Shown: positions 20,062 to 28,689, counted from the first letter of the stretch. The stretch is DNA of 53,011 nt from Gammaproteobacteria bacterium (GCA_026981935.1 JALSIC010000051.1:1-53011); one strand, 5' to 3'. The notes: generated from the sequence alone by a model not told the origin. Made by a program: numbers and translations.

Positions 20062-20156
20062 GATGCCCCCTGACGGCCGTTTGTTATTGGGAGGAAACCA
20101 GGGGGAAATGATATGCTACTGGGCGTCATCACGCATCATCGCCGGAAAGATCACCC

Positions 20157-20765
20157 ATGCTCCCGCACATGTTCCCGGATATCGGTCTCGTCATCGCAGG
20201 CTATCTGCTGGGCTCGCTGTCCAGCGCCATCATTCTGTGCCGCCTGGCCGGCCTGCCCGACCCCCGCGAACAGGGCTCGGGCAATCCCGGCGCCACCAAC
20301 GTGCTGCGCTTCGGCGGCAGGAAGCTGGCCATCCTCGTCCTGCTGGGCGATCTGCTGAAAGGACTCCTGCCGGTATGGGCGGGCCAGGCCCTGGGCATGG
20401 TGCCGGCCACCGTGGCGCTCACGGGGGTGGCGGCTTTCTGCGGCCATCTCTATCCCCTGTATTTCGGCTTTCGCGGCGGCAAGGGCGTGGCCACGGCGCT
20501 GGGCGTGCTGCTGGGTTTCTCCTGGCTGCTGGGTGTGGTGACGATGGCCATCTGGCTGGCGATGGCCTTCGCCTTCCGTTTCTCATCGCTTGCCGCCATC
20601 AGCGCCGCCGTTGCCGCGCCCTTCCTCGGCGGCTGGCTCACGGCGGCACCCGCCTATCCGTCTGCCATTGCCTTCATGAGCCTGCTGCTGCTGTTGCGCC
20701 ACCGCAGCAATATCCACAATCTTCTGCAGGGCAGGGAGCCGAAGATCGGCCAGAAGTCGCCTTGA
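20157..20765 (+). CDS. plsY: Acyl-phosphate:glycerol-3-phosphate acyltransferase
   Basis: PlsY starts phospholipid synthesis by acylating glycerol-3-phosphate from acyl phosphate in the inner membrane. The 202-residue product has five to six membrane segments and the three cytoplasmic motifs: GSGNPGATNVLRFGG near 41, FRGGKGVATALGV near 104 and HRSNIHNLLQGREPKIG at the C-terminus. Family length is normal. It is transcribed divergently from folB. The initiator is ATG 20157, with a second ATG five codons in. Confidence 0.96.
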   Translation: MLPHMFPDIGLVIAGYLLGSLSSAIILCRLAGLPDPREQGSGNPGATNVLRFGGRKLAILVLLGDLLKGLLPVWAGQALGMVPATVALTGVAAFCGHLYPLYFGFRGGKGVATALGVLLGFSWLLGVVTMAIWLAMAFAFRFSSLAAISAAVAAPFLGGWLTAAPAYPSAIAFMSLLLLLRHRSNIHNLLQGREPKIGQKSP

Positions 20766-20876
20766 GCCTGAGCGCCATCGCCGCCGGGAGGAACAGCGCT
20801 CTGCCCGCAAATGGCACAGAAAAAATCCCACCAAGGCCTCAGTCATGCGTCCCTGTCCTGCCAACCAGACGCTCCC

Positions 20877-21229
20877 TGTCATTTCGTCGGTGGCTTCAAG
20901 ATTCCTCGCTGCGCTCGGAATGACAAAAGGGGAACGCGGAATGACAAAAGGGAGACTCGGAATGACAAGAGGAGGAATGACAAGTGGGGGGCGCGGAATG
21001 ACAAAGGGGAGGCTCGGAATGGCAAGAGGGGAAATGACAGGGGGTGGCAAACCGCCACCTGTCGTTTCAACCGAACCCTTTCTGTCATTTCACCCGAACC
21101 CTTGCTGTCGTTTCGACTGAACCCTTGCTGCCACTTCAACCGAACCCTTTCTGACGTTTCAACCGAAACCCTTGCTGTCACTTCAACCGAACCCTTGCTG
21201 TCATTTCGACCGAAGGGAGAAATCTTACA
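20877..21229. repeat. Palindromic element with amplified ends
   Basis: This fills most of the 518-base gap between convergent plsY and coq7. A short copy of the element (20877-20925) ends in GGAATGACA. About six degenerate units of that right end follow, mostly 21 bp, each starting GGAATGACA or GGAATGGCA (20917 to about 21050). Seven units of about 23 bp derived from the left end then run from 21059, of the form CTGTCATTTCAACCGAACCC, and lead into an intact left end at 21201. No gene is visible. Confidence 0.8.
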
Positions 21230-21283
21230 CCACTGCCTCCGGGTTCCGCGCCGCCTCATCCGGATCACGTGTCCGCACTGCCG

Positions 21284-21937
21284 TCATATCCAGTAGGCCG
21301 TCTTCGTCATCACCTTGGAAGTCAGTCTCATGAGTTTCTTCACTGGAGCCGGCAAGGGAGCCCCCCCGGCCTTGAGGGCGGTGGTGGCATGGTGGGCCTC
21401 GTCTTCCTTCATCTGTTCCAGGATGGCCCGGCTCTTGCGATCCTTCTCGGGCAGGCGGGCCAGATGGTCTTCCAGGTGACGCACCACCTGGTGTTCGGTC
21501 TCGACGATGAAACCCAGGCTCCACTTGTCGCCCAGGGCACCGGCCAGGGCGCCGATGGCCAGCGACCCCCCATACCAGAGGGGATTGAGCAGGCTGACGC
21601 CGCCGCCCAGCTGCCGGGCGCGCCGCTCACACCACACCAGGTGATCGTTCTCCTCCAGGGCGGCACGCTCCATCTTGTCGCGTACCTCGGGCAGGCGCGC
21701 GGTGAGGGCCTGTCCCTGGTAGAGGGCCTGTGCGGAAACCTCGCCGGCATGATTGACCCGCATCAGGCGCGCCGCCAGCCGTTTCTCCGCCTCGCCGAGA
21801 TCGGCCTCCTCGTGGGCATCGGCGGGATCGGGACGCTCCGAGACCGGCGGGCGGCCGAAGACGGTGCGCAAGCCGTTGTCCAGGGTCATCACCAGCCGGT
21901 CGCAGAGGGTATAGGGAGATTGCCTGGCGGATTCCAT
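21284..21937 (-). CDS. coq7: 3-demethoxyubiquinol 3-hydroxylase (Coq7)
   Basis: Coq7 is a diiron monooxygenase that performs the penultimate hydroxylation of ubiquinone synthesis at the inner membrane. The 217-residue protein shows duplicated ferritin-like iron ligands: [17 protein letters not shown] near 60, EENDHLVWC near 95, [14 protein letters not shown] near 147 and [11 protein letters not shown] near 179. It is last in a minus-strand run after speD (3-base gap). Its presence implies aerobic ubiquinone use. Downstream is the amplified repeat region. Confidence 0.94.
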   Translation of the reverse strand: MESARQSPYTLCDRLVMTLDNGLRTVFGRPPVSERPDPADAHEEADLGEAEKRLAARLMRVNHAGEVSAQALYQGQALTARLPEVRDKMERAALEENDHLVWCERRARQLGGGVSLLNPLWYGGSLAIGALAGALGDKWSLGFIVETEHQVVRHLEDHLARLPEKDRKSRAILEQMKEDEAHHATTALKAGGAPLPAPVKKLMRLTSKVMTKTAYWI

Positions 21938-21940
21938 GGC

Positions 21941-22762
21941 TCAGACCTTGCGCATGTTGCGGCCATAGAAGATCTCGGCCATCTCGCGCTGGAGCTGTTT
22001 TTTCACCCGGGTTTTCTCCTGCGGAGAGAGATCCGCCTCGCCCGTACCGAACAGATAGTTGTCCAGCTCGAACTCCTTGAGGATCATCTTGGTGTGAAAG
22101 ATGTTCTCCTGGTAGATGTTGACGTCGATCATCTGGTAGCGCTCCTTGGTATCCCGGGAGAGGAAATTCTGGATGGAGTTGATCTTGTGATCGATGAAGT
22201 GTTTCTTGCCGCGGATGTCCCGCGTGAACCCCCGCACGCGGTAGTCCAGGGTCACGATGTCCGACTCGAAGCTGTGAATCAGGTAATTAAGCGCCCGCAG
22301 GGGCGAGACACGCCCGCAGGTGGAAACATCGATGTCCACGCGGAAGGTGCTGATGCCGTTGTCGGGATGGCTTTCGGGATAGGTGTGCACGGTCAGATGG
22401 CTCTTGTCGAGATGGGCGACCACGCTGTCCGGCAAGGGACCCGGGGCCTCCGTGTTGCTGATGTCCTCCGCCACCACGGGCTCTTCCGAGATCATCATGG
22501 TGACGCTGGCGCCCTGGGGCTCGTAATCCTGGTGCGCCACATTGAGGATGGTGGCGCCGATGATCTCGGCCACATCGGTGAGGATCTGCTTGAGCCGCTC
22601 CGCATTGTAGGCTTCGTCGATGTACTCGATGTACTCGCGCCGGTGCCGCGGACTCTTGGCATAGCAGATATCGTAGATATTGAAGCTCAGCGTCTTGGTC
22701 AGGTTGTTGAACCCGTGCAGCTTGAGCCTGCGCTGTTTGGGCATCCCCTTGGCTTTTTTCAT
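21941..22762 (-). CDS. speD: S-adenosylmethionine decarboxylase proenzyme
   Basis: SpeD makes decarboxylated SAM, the aminopropyl donor for spermidine. The 273-residue product is the longer E. coli-type (class 1A) form. Self-cleavage is expected in [13 protein letters not shown] between Lys120 and Ser121, leaving a pyruvoyl group on the alpha chain; the downstream [15 protein letters not shown] block is present. The ATG at 22762 follows GAGGAC and is preferred over upstream starts that add low-complexity residues. No spermidine synthase gene is in this window. The order coq7-speD-osmC family-crp matches Pseudomonas. Confidence 0.94.
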   Translation of the reverse strand: MKKAKGMPKQRRLKLHGFNNLTKTLSFNIYDICYAKSPRHRREYIEYIDEAYNAERLKQILTDVAEIIGATILNVAHQDYEPQGASVTMMISEEPVVAEDISNTEAPGPLPDSVVAHLDKSHLTVHTYPESHPDNGISTFRVDIDVSTCGRVSPLRALNYLIHSFESDIVTLDYRVRGFTRDIRGKKHFIDHKINSIQNFLSRDTKERYQMIDVNIYQENIFHTKMILKEFELDNYLFGTGEADLSPQEKTRVKKQLQREMAEIFYGRNMRKV

Positions 22763-22933
22763 CGCTGTCCTCGAATAGGCTCCCCCGGCATCCATCGCTT
22801 GCGCAGCCGTGCCTGCCGGCCTGGCCATGCGGTCCCCCACCGGGCCTGTGGCCGACAGGTTCCCGCGCCCGTCCCGACGGGCCGCCACGCGATCTGCTTC
22901 AATGGTCTCCGTCACCACGACACGGGATCCGGT

Positions 22934-23386
22934 TCAGTCCTCCACGCCCTGCCGGGCAATCGGCACATGATATATCATTTGCACCGTGTTGCCATCGGGA
23001 TCCTCACAGTAGAAGCTGCGTGCGCCGTCGCGGTGATCGCGGGGCGCCGCCTTGATGGGCACGCCGCGGGCAGCAAGGAAGGCGTGCCACCGGTCCACCT
23101 CCGCCGGACTGCGCAGGATGAAGCCGATGTGGTCCAGGGCCTGGGGGGCCTCCCTGTCCAGGGCCTCCCGCGCCCGGTGCAAGGCCAGATTGTCGCAACC
23201 GGACGTGAGAAAGACGTTGTCGGCGTCGGGACGCCACTCCACCCGCATGCCCAGCAGCTCCACGTAGAACCGCTCACAGGCCTCCAGATCGTTGACGTAC
23301 AAGGCGACGTGGCGCAGCCCTGCGGTCGGCCCCGGCCTCTCCTCTTCCGGCCTGTCCTCTCCCGGCATTTCTCCCCTGTCATGCAT
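22934..23386 (-). CDS. VOC (glyoxalase/dioxygenase fold) family protein
   Basis: This protein of about 150 residues has a single vicinal-oxygen-chelate domain. It shows the paired beta-alpha-beta-beta-beta pattern, with LRHVALYVNDLEACERFYVE at the start of module one and LDHIGFILRSPAEVDRW at module two, ending FYCEDPDGNTVQMIYH. The His near 25 and 83 and the Glu near 135 fit the usual metal-site positions. The substrate cannot be inferred. Its ATG at 23386 overlaps the end of the OsmC-family gene by 8 bases, so they are co-transcribed. Confidence 0.82.
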   Translation of the reverse strand: MHDRGEMPGEDRPEEERPGPTAGLRHVALYVNDLEACERFYVELLGMRVEWRPDADNVFLTSGCDNLALHRAREALDREAPQALDHIGFILRSPAEVDRWHAFLAARGVPIKAAPRDHRDGARSFYCEDPDGNTVQMIYHVPIARQGVED

Positions 23387-23831
23387 TGCCCGACTCCTCT
23401 GCGGTTTCCCGAATCCTGTCATCGCGGATCTCGTAATCGTGACTGATGTCCGCCGTCCTGCCCAGCATGATGGAGGCGGAACAGTATTTTTCCGCGCTCA
23501 GGGACACGGCGCGCGCCACGGCGGGCTCACTCAGGCCCTTGCCGCTGACGATGAAATGCACGTGGATCCGGGTGAAAACCCTGGGCACCTCGGAGGCGCG
23601 CTCCGCCGTGATTTCCACCACGCAATCCGCCACCGCCTGCCGGGATTTCCTGAGGATACTCACCACATCATAGGCCGTGCAGCCGCCCAGCCCCAGCAGC
23701 AGCAGCTCCATGGGCCGCAAGCCCCGGTTGCGCCCGCCGCCTTCCGGCGGCCCGTCGATCACCACTGCGTGCCCGCTGCCGCCCTCGGCGACGAACATGG
23801 CCTCTTCCACCCACTTGATCCGTGCTTTCAT
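23379..23831 (-). CDS. OsmC family protein
   Basis: OsmC-family proteins are thiol peroxidases acting on organic hydroperoxides, or relatives of unknown substrate. The 150-residue product has the first conserved cysteine in LLLLGLGGCTAYDVVSIL near 59 and the second in LSAEKYCSASIML near 125, both in the expected positions. A RIKWVEEAMF opening and GPPEGGGRNRGLRPMEL loop point to the YhfA-like subgroup. The ATG at 23831 is preceded by GGGAGAAGG. It is divergent from crp, with a consensus CRP operator 15 bases upstream of its start codon. Confidence 0.9.
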   Translation of the reverse strand: MKARIKWVEEAMFVAEGGSGHAVVIDGPPEGGGRNRGLRPMELLLLGLGGCTAYDVVSILRKSRQAVADCVVEITAERASEVPRVFTRIHVHFIVSGKGLSEPAVARAVSLSAEKYCSASIMLGRTADISHDYEIRDDRIRETAEESGNA

Positions 23832-23845
23832 CCCTTCTCCCGAAT

Positions 23846-23861
23846 TGTGAACCGCCTCACA
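23846..23861. promoter_or_regulatory. Consensus CRP operator
   Basis: TGTGA-ACCGCC-TCACA is a perfect match to the CRP core with six-base spacing, flanked by AAT and TAA as in strong sites. It lies between the divergent OsmC-like gene and crp. Its centre is 60.5 to 61.5 bases upstream of the crp start site predicted from the neighbouring promoter, the classical class I activation position. Confidence 0.8.
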
Positions 23862-23877
23862 TAACGCTCTTTCTGGC

Positions 23878-23907
23878 TTGCGTGTTGCATGGTTTATCTG
23901 GTAGTAA
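23878..23907 (+). promoter_or_regulatory. Putative crp promoter
   Basis: TTGCGT (23878-23883) and TAGTAA (23902-23907) are spaced by 18 bases, giving a start site near 23914-23915 and a 22-base leader with GAGGAA before the crp ATG. Motif-based only; the position of the CRP operator adds support. Confidence 0.5.
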
Positions 23908-23936
23908 GAGCTCAGACATTCTGTGAGGAAGTTCCC

Positions 23937-24569
23937 ATGACATACAGAAAACAGGTCATCAACCCGACGATCGAGCGCTTCCTGCAACACTGCCACCGCC
24001 GGCGCTACCCCGCCAAGAGCGTCATCATCTATGCCGGCGATACGCCGGACTCACTATATTACATCATCGAGGGATCCGTCACCGTGCTCATCGAGGACGA
24101 CGACGGCCATGAAATCGTCCTTTCCTATCTCAATGCCGGCGATTTCTTCGGCGAGATGGGCCTGTTCGAAAAGGGCGCAGGACGCAGCGCCTGGATCCGC
24201 GCCCGCACCCAATGCGAACTGGCGGAGATCAATTACGAGAAATTCCGCGATCTGGCGGCGCGCAACAGCGATATCCTGTTCGAGCTGGCAGGACAGATGG
24301 CGGTCCGCCTGCGCCGTACCAGCAGCATGGTGGGACGCCTGGCCTTCATGGACGTGGCGGGACGCATCGCCCGCACCTTGCTGGACCTGTGCAAGGAACC
24401 CGATGCCATGACCCACCCCGACGGCATGCAGATCCGCATCACCCGGCAGGAACTGGGCCGTATCGTGGGCTGCTCGCGGGAAATGGTCGGGCGGGTGCTG
24501 AAAAACATGGAGGCACAGAACCTCATCTCGGCCAAGGGCAAGACCATCGTGGTCTTCGGCGCCCGCTGA
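23937..24569 (+). CDS. crp: cAMP-activated global regulator CRP/Vfr
   Basis: This 210-residue regulator matches CRP almost end to end. The cyclic-nucleotide domain contains [19 protein letters not shown] near 72, where the Glu and Arg-Ser residues bind cAMP in E. coli. A dimer helix follows, then the winged HTH with [20 protein letters not shown] (about 169-188), whose recognition helix keeps the RE..GR contacts for TGTGA half-sites. The true start is the ATG at 23937 after GAGGAA. Divergent OsmC and nearby speD and trpC follow the Pseudomonas vfr neighbourhood. Confidence 0.95.
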   Translation: MTYRKQVINPTIERFLQHCHRRRYPAKSVIIYAGDTPDSLYYIIEGSVTVLIEDDDGHEIVLSYLNAGDFFGEMGLFEKGAGRSAWIRARTQCELAEINYEKFRDLAARNSDILFELAGQMAVRLRRTSSMVGRLAFMDVAGRIARTLLDLCKEPDAMTHPDGMQIRITRQELGRIVGCSREMVGRVLKNMEAQNLISAKGKTIVVFGAR

Positions 24570-24609
24570 AACCGGCCATCTCCTTCCACTGATACTGCAT
24601 AGCTGGGCC

Positions 24610-24666
24610 GCCTTGCTACGGACGGCCCTGCTATGGACACCTTGCTACGGACACCTTGCTACAGAC
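24610..24666. repeat. 14-bp tandem repeats after crp
   Basis: Four diverged units centred on TTGCTACGGAC begin near 24610, with spacing of 15, 14 and 14 bases; the last two (24639-24652 and 24653-24666) differ at one base. They lie between crp and the next plus-strand gene. I see no clear terminator in this 145-base gap. Confidence 0.7.
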
Positions 24667-24714
24667 ACTGGGCAGCTGCTACCCTGAGGCACAAAGCAAC
24701 CCGCAGCAGCCTGG

Positions 24715-25860
24715 ATGAAACTGACGATTCCACGCCCCCCGGCCCCACCCCGCTGCGGATCTCCGAATGGGCCTGCGGTCTCCCTTTCATCCCCTGGCGG
24801 CCGGAGGCATGCAAAACGGGCCGGGGCGGCCTGCTGGGCCTTGCTGGTCATCGTGGTTTCTTCTCCTGCTCCAGGCGCAGGCGAGGAAACCTCGACTGAC
24901 GCGGGAGAAACAGAGCCTTCCACCGAGGCCCAGGCCGGAAAACAGCCGTCAAGCCAGCCGCCGCCTTCCCGCCTCCTGTCCCTGCTGGACAAGACCCACG
25001 CGGGCATCTCCAGAAGGCTGTCGGCCGCCGTCCACCGGGCCGACAGGTTCTTTGCCACCGAGAATGTCTTCGAAGAGACCAATGCCAGCTATGCCCGCAT
25101 CCCCATGGATCTCATCCTGGAAGAGGATGAAGATGCCACGTTCAAGGTGCGCATCAAGGGCAAACTCAGCCTGCCCCATACCCAGCGGCGCCTGAGACTG
25201 CTCATTGAAAGCGACATCACTGAGCCGCTCGCCGATGAGCAGTTTGCCGCCACCCCTCCGGAGGCGGTCAGTGATATTGACTATTTCCTGTCCCTGGAGA
25301 CACAGCTCAAGAAAACCGGGCGCTGGAAAATCCGCCCGGCCACGGGCATCGAGTTCAGCCTGCCTCCGGATCTTTTCGTCCGGCTGCGCGCCATCCGCTA
25401 TTTCGCCGTGACCCGCAAATGGCTGGGACGCTTCTCCACGACCGGCGTCTATCTCGTTGATGCCGGCGCGGAAGGCGACGGCAACCTGCAGTTCAGCCGG
25501 GCACTGAGCAAACACCTCCTGTTCCGCAGCCGGTCGAAGATCAAGTGGACCGAGGAGAAGGATTACACCGAGGCCGCTCAGACCTTTTCCATTTATCAGC
25601 ACCTGTCGGAAAAGGCCAATCTGGCCTACCACGTGGGCAGCTTCGGCAATAACCAATGGCAGGACTGGGATGTCACCGAGCACCGGATCTGGATCCGTTA
25701 CCGCCGCCTGGTCTATAGGGAATGGCTGTTCATGGACCTGATCCCGGAGGTGAGATTCCAGCAGGGGGATGACTACGATCCCACCTATTTTCTGACCTTC
25801 CGCATCGAGCCGGTCTTTGGAGAAAGGCTCCCTGTCTCGAAACTCCGTTCAGCAGAATGA
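24715..25860 (+). CDS. Putative outer-membrane beta-barrel protein
   Basis: This 381-residue protein is not a family I can name. The first 55 residues are basic, then hydrophobic (ACWALLVIVVSS), then small, resembling a signal peptide with an overlong n-region, so the real start may be further in. A low-complexity Thr/Glu/Gln/Pro segment (about 55-85) precedes repeated amphipathic strands ending in aromatic residues, including FKVRIKGKLSL and HRIWIRYRRLVYREWLFMDL. That pattern suggests an outer-membrane barrel or a periplasmic beta-rich protein. It converges on the AI-2E permease gene. Confident as a gene; function unknown. Confidence 0.7.
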   Translation: MKLTIPRPPAPPRCGSPNGPAVSLSSPGGRRHAKRAGAACWALLVIVVSSPAPGAGEETSTDAGETEPSTEAQAGKQPSSQPPPSRLLSLLDKTHAGISRRLSAAVHRADRFFATENVFEETNASYARIPMDLILEEDEDATFKVRIKGKLSLPHTQRRLRLLIESDITEPLADEQFAATPPEAVSDIDYFLSLETQLKKTGRWKIRPATGIEFSLPPDLFVRLRAIRYFAVTRKWLGRFSTTGVYLVDAGAEGDGNLQFSRALSKHLLFRSRSKIKWTEEKDYTEAAQTFSIYQHLSEKANLAYHVGSFGNNQWQDWDVTEHRIWIRYRRLVYREWLFMDLIPEVRFQQGDDYDPTYFLTFRIEPVFGERLPVSKLRSAE

Positions 25861-25861
25861 G

Positions 25862-25898
25862 AACGCCAGCACCGGTACCGGTGCATCCCGCAGGCGTT
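25862..25898. terminator. Bidirectional hairpin between convergent genes
   Basis: A perfect 16-base palindrome GCACCGGTACCGGTGC (25869-25884) is enclosed by AACGCC (25862-25867) and GGCGTT (25893-25898). It sits in the 40-base gap between two convergent genes, where a shared terminator is expected. There is no strong T-tract, so efficiency is uncertain. Confidence 0.5.
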
Positions 25899-25900
25899 GT

Positions 25901-26944
25901 TCATTCCCGCCCGGGAGCGACCTTGGGCCCCAGCATGATGGCGATCCACCGGGTGCTTTCATTGCTGTCCAGGGCGATCTTCACGGCGATGGTCAGGGGC
26001 ACGGACAACAGCATGCCCACCGGGCCCAGCACCCAGCCCCAGAACACCAGGGACAGGAACACCACCAGCGTGGACAGTCCCAGGCCCTTGCCCATGTAGC
26101 GGGGCTCCAGAATCGTGCCCACGACCACGTTCACCACCACGTAACCCAGTACCACGAGCAGTGCCGGCCACGGTCCCAGCTGAATCATGGCCAGCAGCAC
26201 GGGGGGAACCGCAGCGATGATGGAACCGATGTTGGGAACGAAATTGAGCAGGAAGGCCAGCACGCCCCACAACAGGGGATAGTCCACGCCCAGCACCCAC
26301 AACCACAATGCCACCAGGACGCCCGTGGCCAGGCTGGTCAGGGCCTTGATGCCCATGTAGTGGTTGATATTGTCCATGATGGTCCGCATGTGCGCGAGGG
26401 AAGATTCCGGTTCACGGAAGGCCGCACGCCATTTCCCGGGCAGGCTGGCCCCCTCCATGAGAAGAAAGATCACGGTGATGAGAATCAGAAAACCGTTGGT
26501 CAGAATGCCGCCCATGCCGCTGATGATGCCGGTCACCAGCTTCATGGCACGGGCCGGATCGAAAAAATTGTTCATGAAATCCGGCGACAGGGCCAGCCCC
26601 CGCTGCTCGAGCCAGACCATCAGGCCCGCAGTGCTCTCGTGGAGGCGGGCCTGGTACTGGGGCAGATCACGCATGAAGTCGTCCACCGAGCTGCCCACCA
26701 GCAGGGCCAGCAGCATCATGAAAACCACGAAACTCCCCATCACCGCCAGCATGGCCAGCACGGACGGCACGCGGCGGCGGCGCAGCCAGGCCAGCGGCTG
26801 GGCAATGATGATGGCGATGAACAGGGCCAGCAGAAAAGGCACCAGCAGGGGGGCTGCGGCCCGCATGCCGGCAATGATGACAATGACCGCGGCAATGGTG
26901 ACCAGCAGGCGGTTGACGACGGCAGATGAAGCGTCTGCCGTCAT
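25901..26944 (-). CDS. AI-2E family permease
   Basis: This 347-residue membrane protein belongs to the AI-2E/UPF0118 (PerM-like) family, whose members export autoinducer-2 or act as ion/proton antiporters; the substrate here is unknown. It has about seven to eight membrane segments, a periplasmic helical region at about 80-150 and the family block NFVPNIGSIIAAVPPVLLA near 247, with EPRYMGKGLGLS near 291. The ATG at 26944 overlaps the stop of the LolA-like gene (ATGA), so they are co-translated. Longer readings upstream lie inside that gene. Confidence 0.88.
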   Translation of the reverse strand: MTADASSAVVNRLLVTIAAVIVIIAGMRAAAPLLVPFLLALFIAIIIAQPLAWLRRRRVPSVLAMLAVMGSFVVFMMLLALLVGSSVDDFMRDLPQYQARLHESTAGLMVWLEQRGLALSPDFMNNFFDPARAMKLVTGIISGMGGILTNGFLILITVIFLLMEGASLPGKWRAAFREPESSLAHMRTIMDNINHYMGIKALTSLATGVLVALWLWVLGVDYPLLWGVLAFLLNFVPNIGSIIAAVPPVLLAMIQLGPWPALLVVLGYVVVNVVVGTILEPRYMGKGLGLSTLVVFLSLVFWGWVLGPVGMLLSVPLTIAVKIALDSNESTRWIAIMLGPKVAPGRE

Positions 26945-27798
26945 CTCAGGCCGCGGCGCAGATTGCGCTGGGAGAAGAATCTGTCTTCCAGACCCACGTT
27001 GACCTCGGGATCCAGAAACCGGTAGCTGATGAAAAGACGGGAAGCCTTCTTGCCCATCTTCTGTTCGGCAGGCTTCTTCTCGGCACGCTCGATCACGATA
27101 TCCAGGCTGGAGAGCACCCAGGCGCCATCGATCTGCTGCCACGCGTAATCCGCCTTTTTGAAGAGATGTCCGCGGGCGTCATAATAGTCGCGGTGAGTCA
27201 GGGTACAATCCTCCCAGCTGTCGCTGCGCAGGCGCACGTAGTAGGAGATATATTTGTCATAGGCCGGTCCCGGCAGGCGGGGTCGGCTCTCCACCTCGTA
27301 GGTGATGTTGCCATGCTCCTCCCGCACGCCCAGCAGGCTGTGTTCATCCTCGTCGGGCTGGCGTATGGCCAGGTCTTCTCCCATGAGACCCCAGCTGAGG
27401 TTGTCCTGCTCCCGCAGGGAGAGCCGCCGCACCGACTGCAGCCGCTTCAGATAGACCCACTGTTCCGGCATCCTGCCTGAAGCCAGGGTATAGGTGATGC
27501 GCAGGTAGTTGTTGTCCCTGTATTCCGGCGGGGCCACGGTAAACAGCATCCATTTGCTTACCAGACCGTCTTTGCCCCGGTAATCCTTCCAGTAACGGAC
27601 GAATTCCATTTTCTTGGTGACCTTCCCGGACCTGTTCTTCATGGTAAAGATGAGCCGGCTGCGCTGATCCCGTCCCCAGTCCTTGTAGTAACACTGCTGG
27701 ATGACCTCGTTTACATCCACCTCAGCCCGGGCCGGATGAGACGCAGACAAGAAGAGACCGCAACCCACGACCACGGCAATCAGCGAAGGCTTCCTCAC
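26941..27798 (-). CDS. LolA-like outer membrane lipoprotein-sorting protein
   Basis: This 285-residue periplasmic protein resembles the LolA-like PF17131 family, often annotated as outer membrane lipoprotein-sorting protein and usually encoded beside MMPL/RND lipid exporters. It has a signal peptide with cleavage near PARAEV (about residue 25), then a LolA-type opening (VNEVIQQCYYKDWG). Strand-rich blocks typical of the family follow: KWMLFTVAPPEYRDNNYLRI and WGLMGEDLAIRQ. Here the partner is an AI-2E permease, not an RND protein. The GTG start at 27798 follows GGGGTGA, and a sigma-70-like promoter lies just upstream. Confidence 0.82.
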   Translation of the reverse strand: MRKPSLIAVVVGCGLFLSASHPARAEVDVNEVIQQCYYKDWGRDQRSRLIFTMKNRSGKVTKKMEFVRYWKDYRGKDGLVSKWMLFTVAPPEYRDNNYLRITYTLASGRMPEQWVYLKRLQSVRRLSLREQDNLSWGLMGEDLAIRQPDEDEHSLLGVREEHGNITYEVESRPRLPGPAYDKYISYYVRLRSDSWEDCTLTHRDYYDARGHLFKKADYAWQQIDGAWVLSSLDIVIERAEKKPAEQKMGKKASRLFISYRFLDPEVNVGLEDRFFSQRNLRRGLR

Positions 27799-27847
27799 GC
27801 GCTCACCCCTGACACTTTAGGGACGTGCCCCCAAGGACACACTCGGT

Positions 27848-27877
27848 ATGATACCGTCTGGTCCCGGCACAGGGCAA
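27848..27877 (-). promoter_or_regulatory. Putative promoter of the LolA-like/AI-2E operon
   Basis: On the minus strand, TTGCCC (27877-27872) and TATCAT (27853-27848) are separated by 18 bases, with a start site near 27841. The -10 overlaps the small palindrome CGGTATGATACCG. This would separate the pair from the upstream trp operon. Confidence 0.45.
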
Positions 27878-27888
27878 AAGGACGCCGG

Positions 27889-28689
27889 TCAGAGGGAGAA
27901 CAGATGCCGCAGCGCCACGCCCGGATCCGGCGCGCGCATGAAGGCCTCGCCCACCAGAAAGGCATGGACACCGGCCGCCTCCATCATGGCCACGTGCGCG
28001 GGCTCCAGAATACCGCTCTCCGTGACCACCACGCGGTCGTCCGGGATATGGGGCAACAGTGCCAGTGTCGTCTCCAGGCGCGTCTCGAAGCTGTGCAGGT
28101 CCCGGTTGTTGATGCCCACCAGGGTCACGGGCAAGGCCAGTGCCCGCTCAAGTTCACTGCGATCGTGCACCTCCACCAGCACGTCCAGGCCCAGTTCCTG
28201 CGCCAGGACGGCAAGCATCTTGAGCCGTTCGTCGTCCAGCGCCGCGACGATGAGCAGGATACAGTCGGCACCGATACAGCGTGACTCATAGACCTGGTAG
28301 GGATCGATGATGAAATCCTTGCGCAATACCGGCAGGGCGCAGGCAGCCCGGGCCTGTTGCAGGAAGCGCTCGTCCCCCTGGAAAAAATCCTTGTCCGTGA
28401 GTACGGACAGGCAGGCCGCACCGGCCTGTTCATAGGCGCGCGCAATGCCGGCAGGATCGAAATCGCTGCGCAACACGCCCTTGCTGGGCGAGGCCTTCTT
28501 GATCTCGGCGATCACCGCGGTCCTGCCCTGCCCCACCCGGCAGGCGATGCGCCCGGCAAAACCCCGTGCCGGGGGCTGGGCGGCGGCGCGCGCCTGCAAG
28601 ACCGGTTGAGGCACGCGGGCCCGGCGCCGGGCGATCTCCTCCACCTTGCGGCGCAGGATCTTTTTCAGGATGTCTGGAGTACCAGCCAC
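27889..28689 (-). CDS. trpC: Indole-3-glycerol phosphate synthase
   Basis: TrpC closes the indole ring from CdRP in tryptophan synthesis. The 266-residue TIM-barrel protein has the expected single-function length. It shows [16 protein letters not shown] near 62 with the catalytic Lys, [13 protein letters not shown] near 107, the substrate-binding [16 protein letters not shown] near 123 and the terminal [17 protein letters not shown]. The start is a GTG at 28689 with only a weak ribosome-binding site. It is the last trp gene here, 149 bases after trpD across a hairpin repeat. Confidence 0.95.
   Translation of the reverse strand: MAGTPDILKKILRRKVEEIARRRARVPQPVLQARAAAQPPARGFAGRIACRVGQGRTAVIAEIKKASPSKGVLRSDFDPAGIARAYEQAGAACLSVLTDKDFFQGDERFLQQARAACALPVLRKDFIIDPYQVYESRCIGADCILLIVAALDDERLKMLAVLAQELGLDVLVEVHDRSELERALALPVTLVGINNRDLHSFETRLETTLALLPHIPDDRVVVTESGILEPAHVAMMEAAGVHAFLVGEAFMRAPDPGVALRHLFSL

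Noticed and set aside
21059-21210. Possible CRISPR array of seven 23-base repeats
   Set aside because: Units are directly adjacent with no unique spacers, are degenerate, and derive from the end of a dispersed palindromic element; no cas genes are near.
21269-23446. 725-codon plus-strand frame opposite coq7, speD and the VOC gene
   Set aside because: Opposite-strand shadow of three confidently identified genes, with biased composition and no recognisable domain.
24715-27798. Interpreting the AI-2E permease as proof of quorum-sensing signal export
   Set aside because: The family name is historical and covers transporters of different function; no luxS or Lsr-like genes are in the window.
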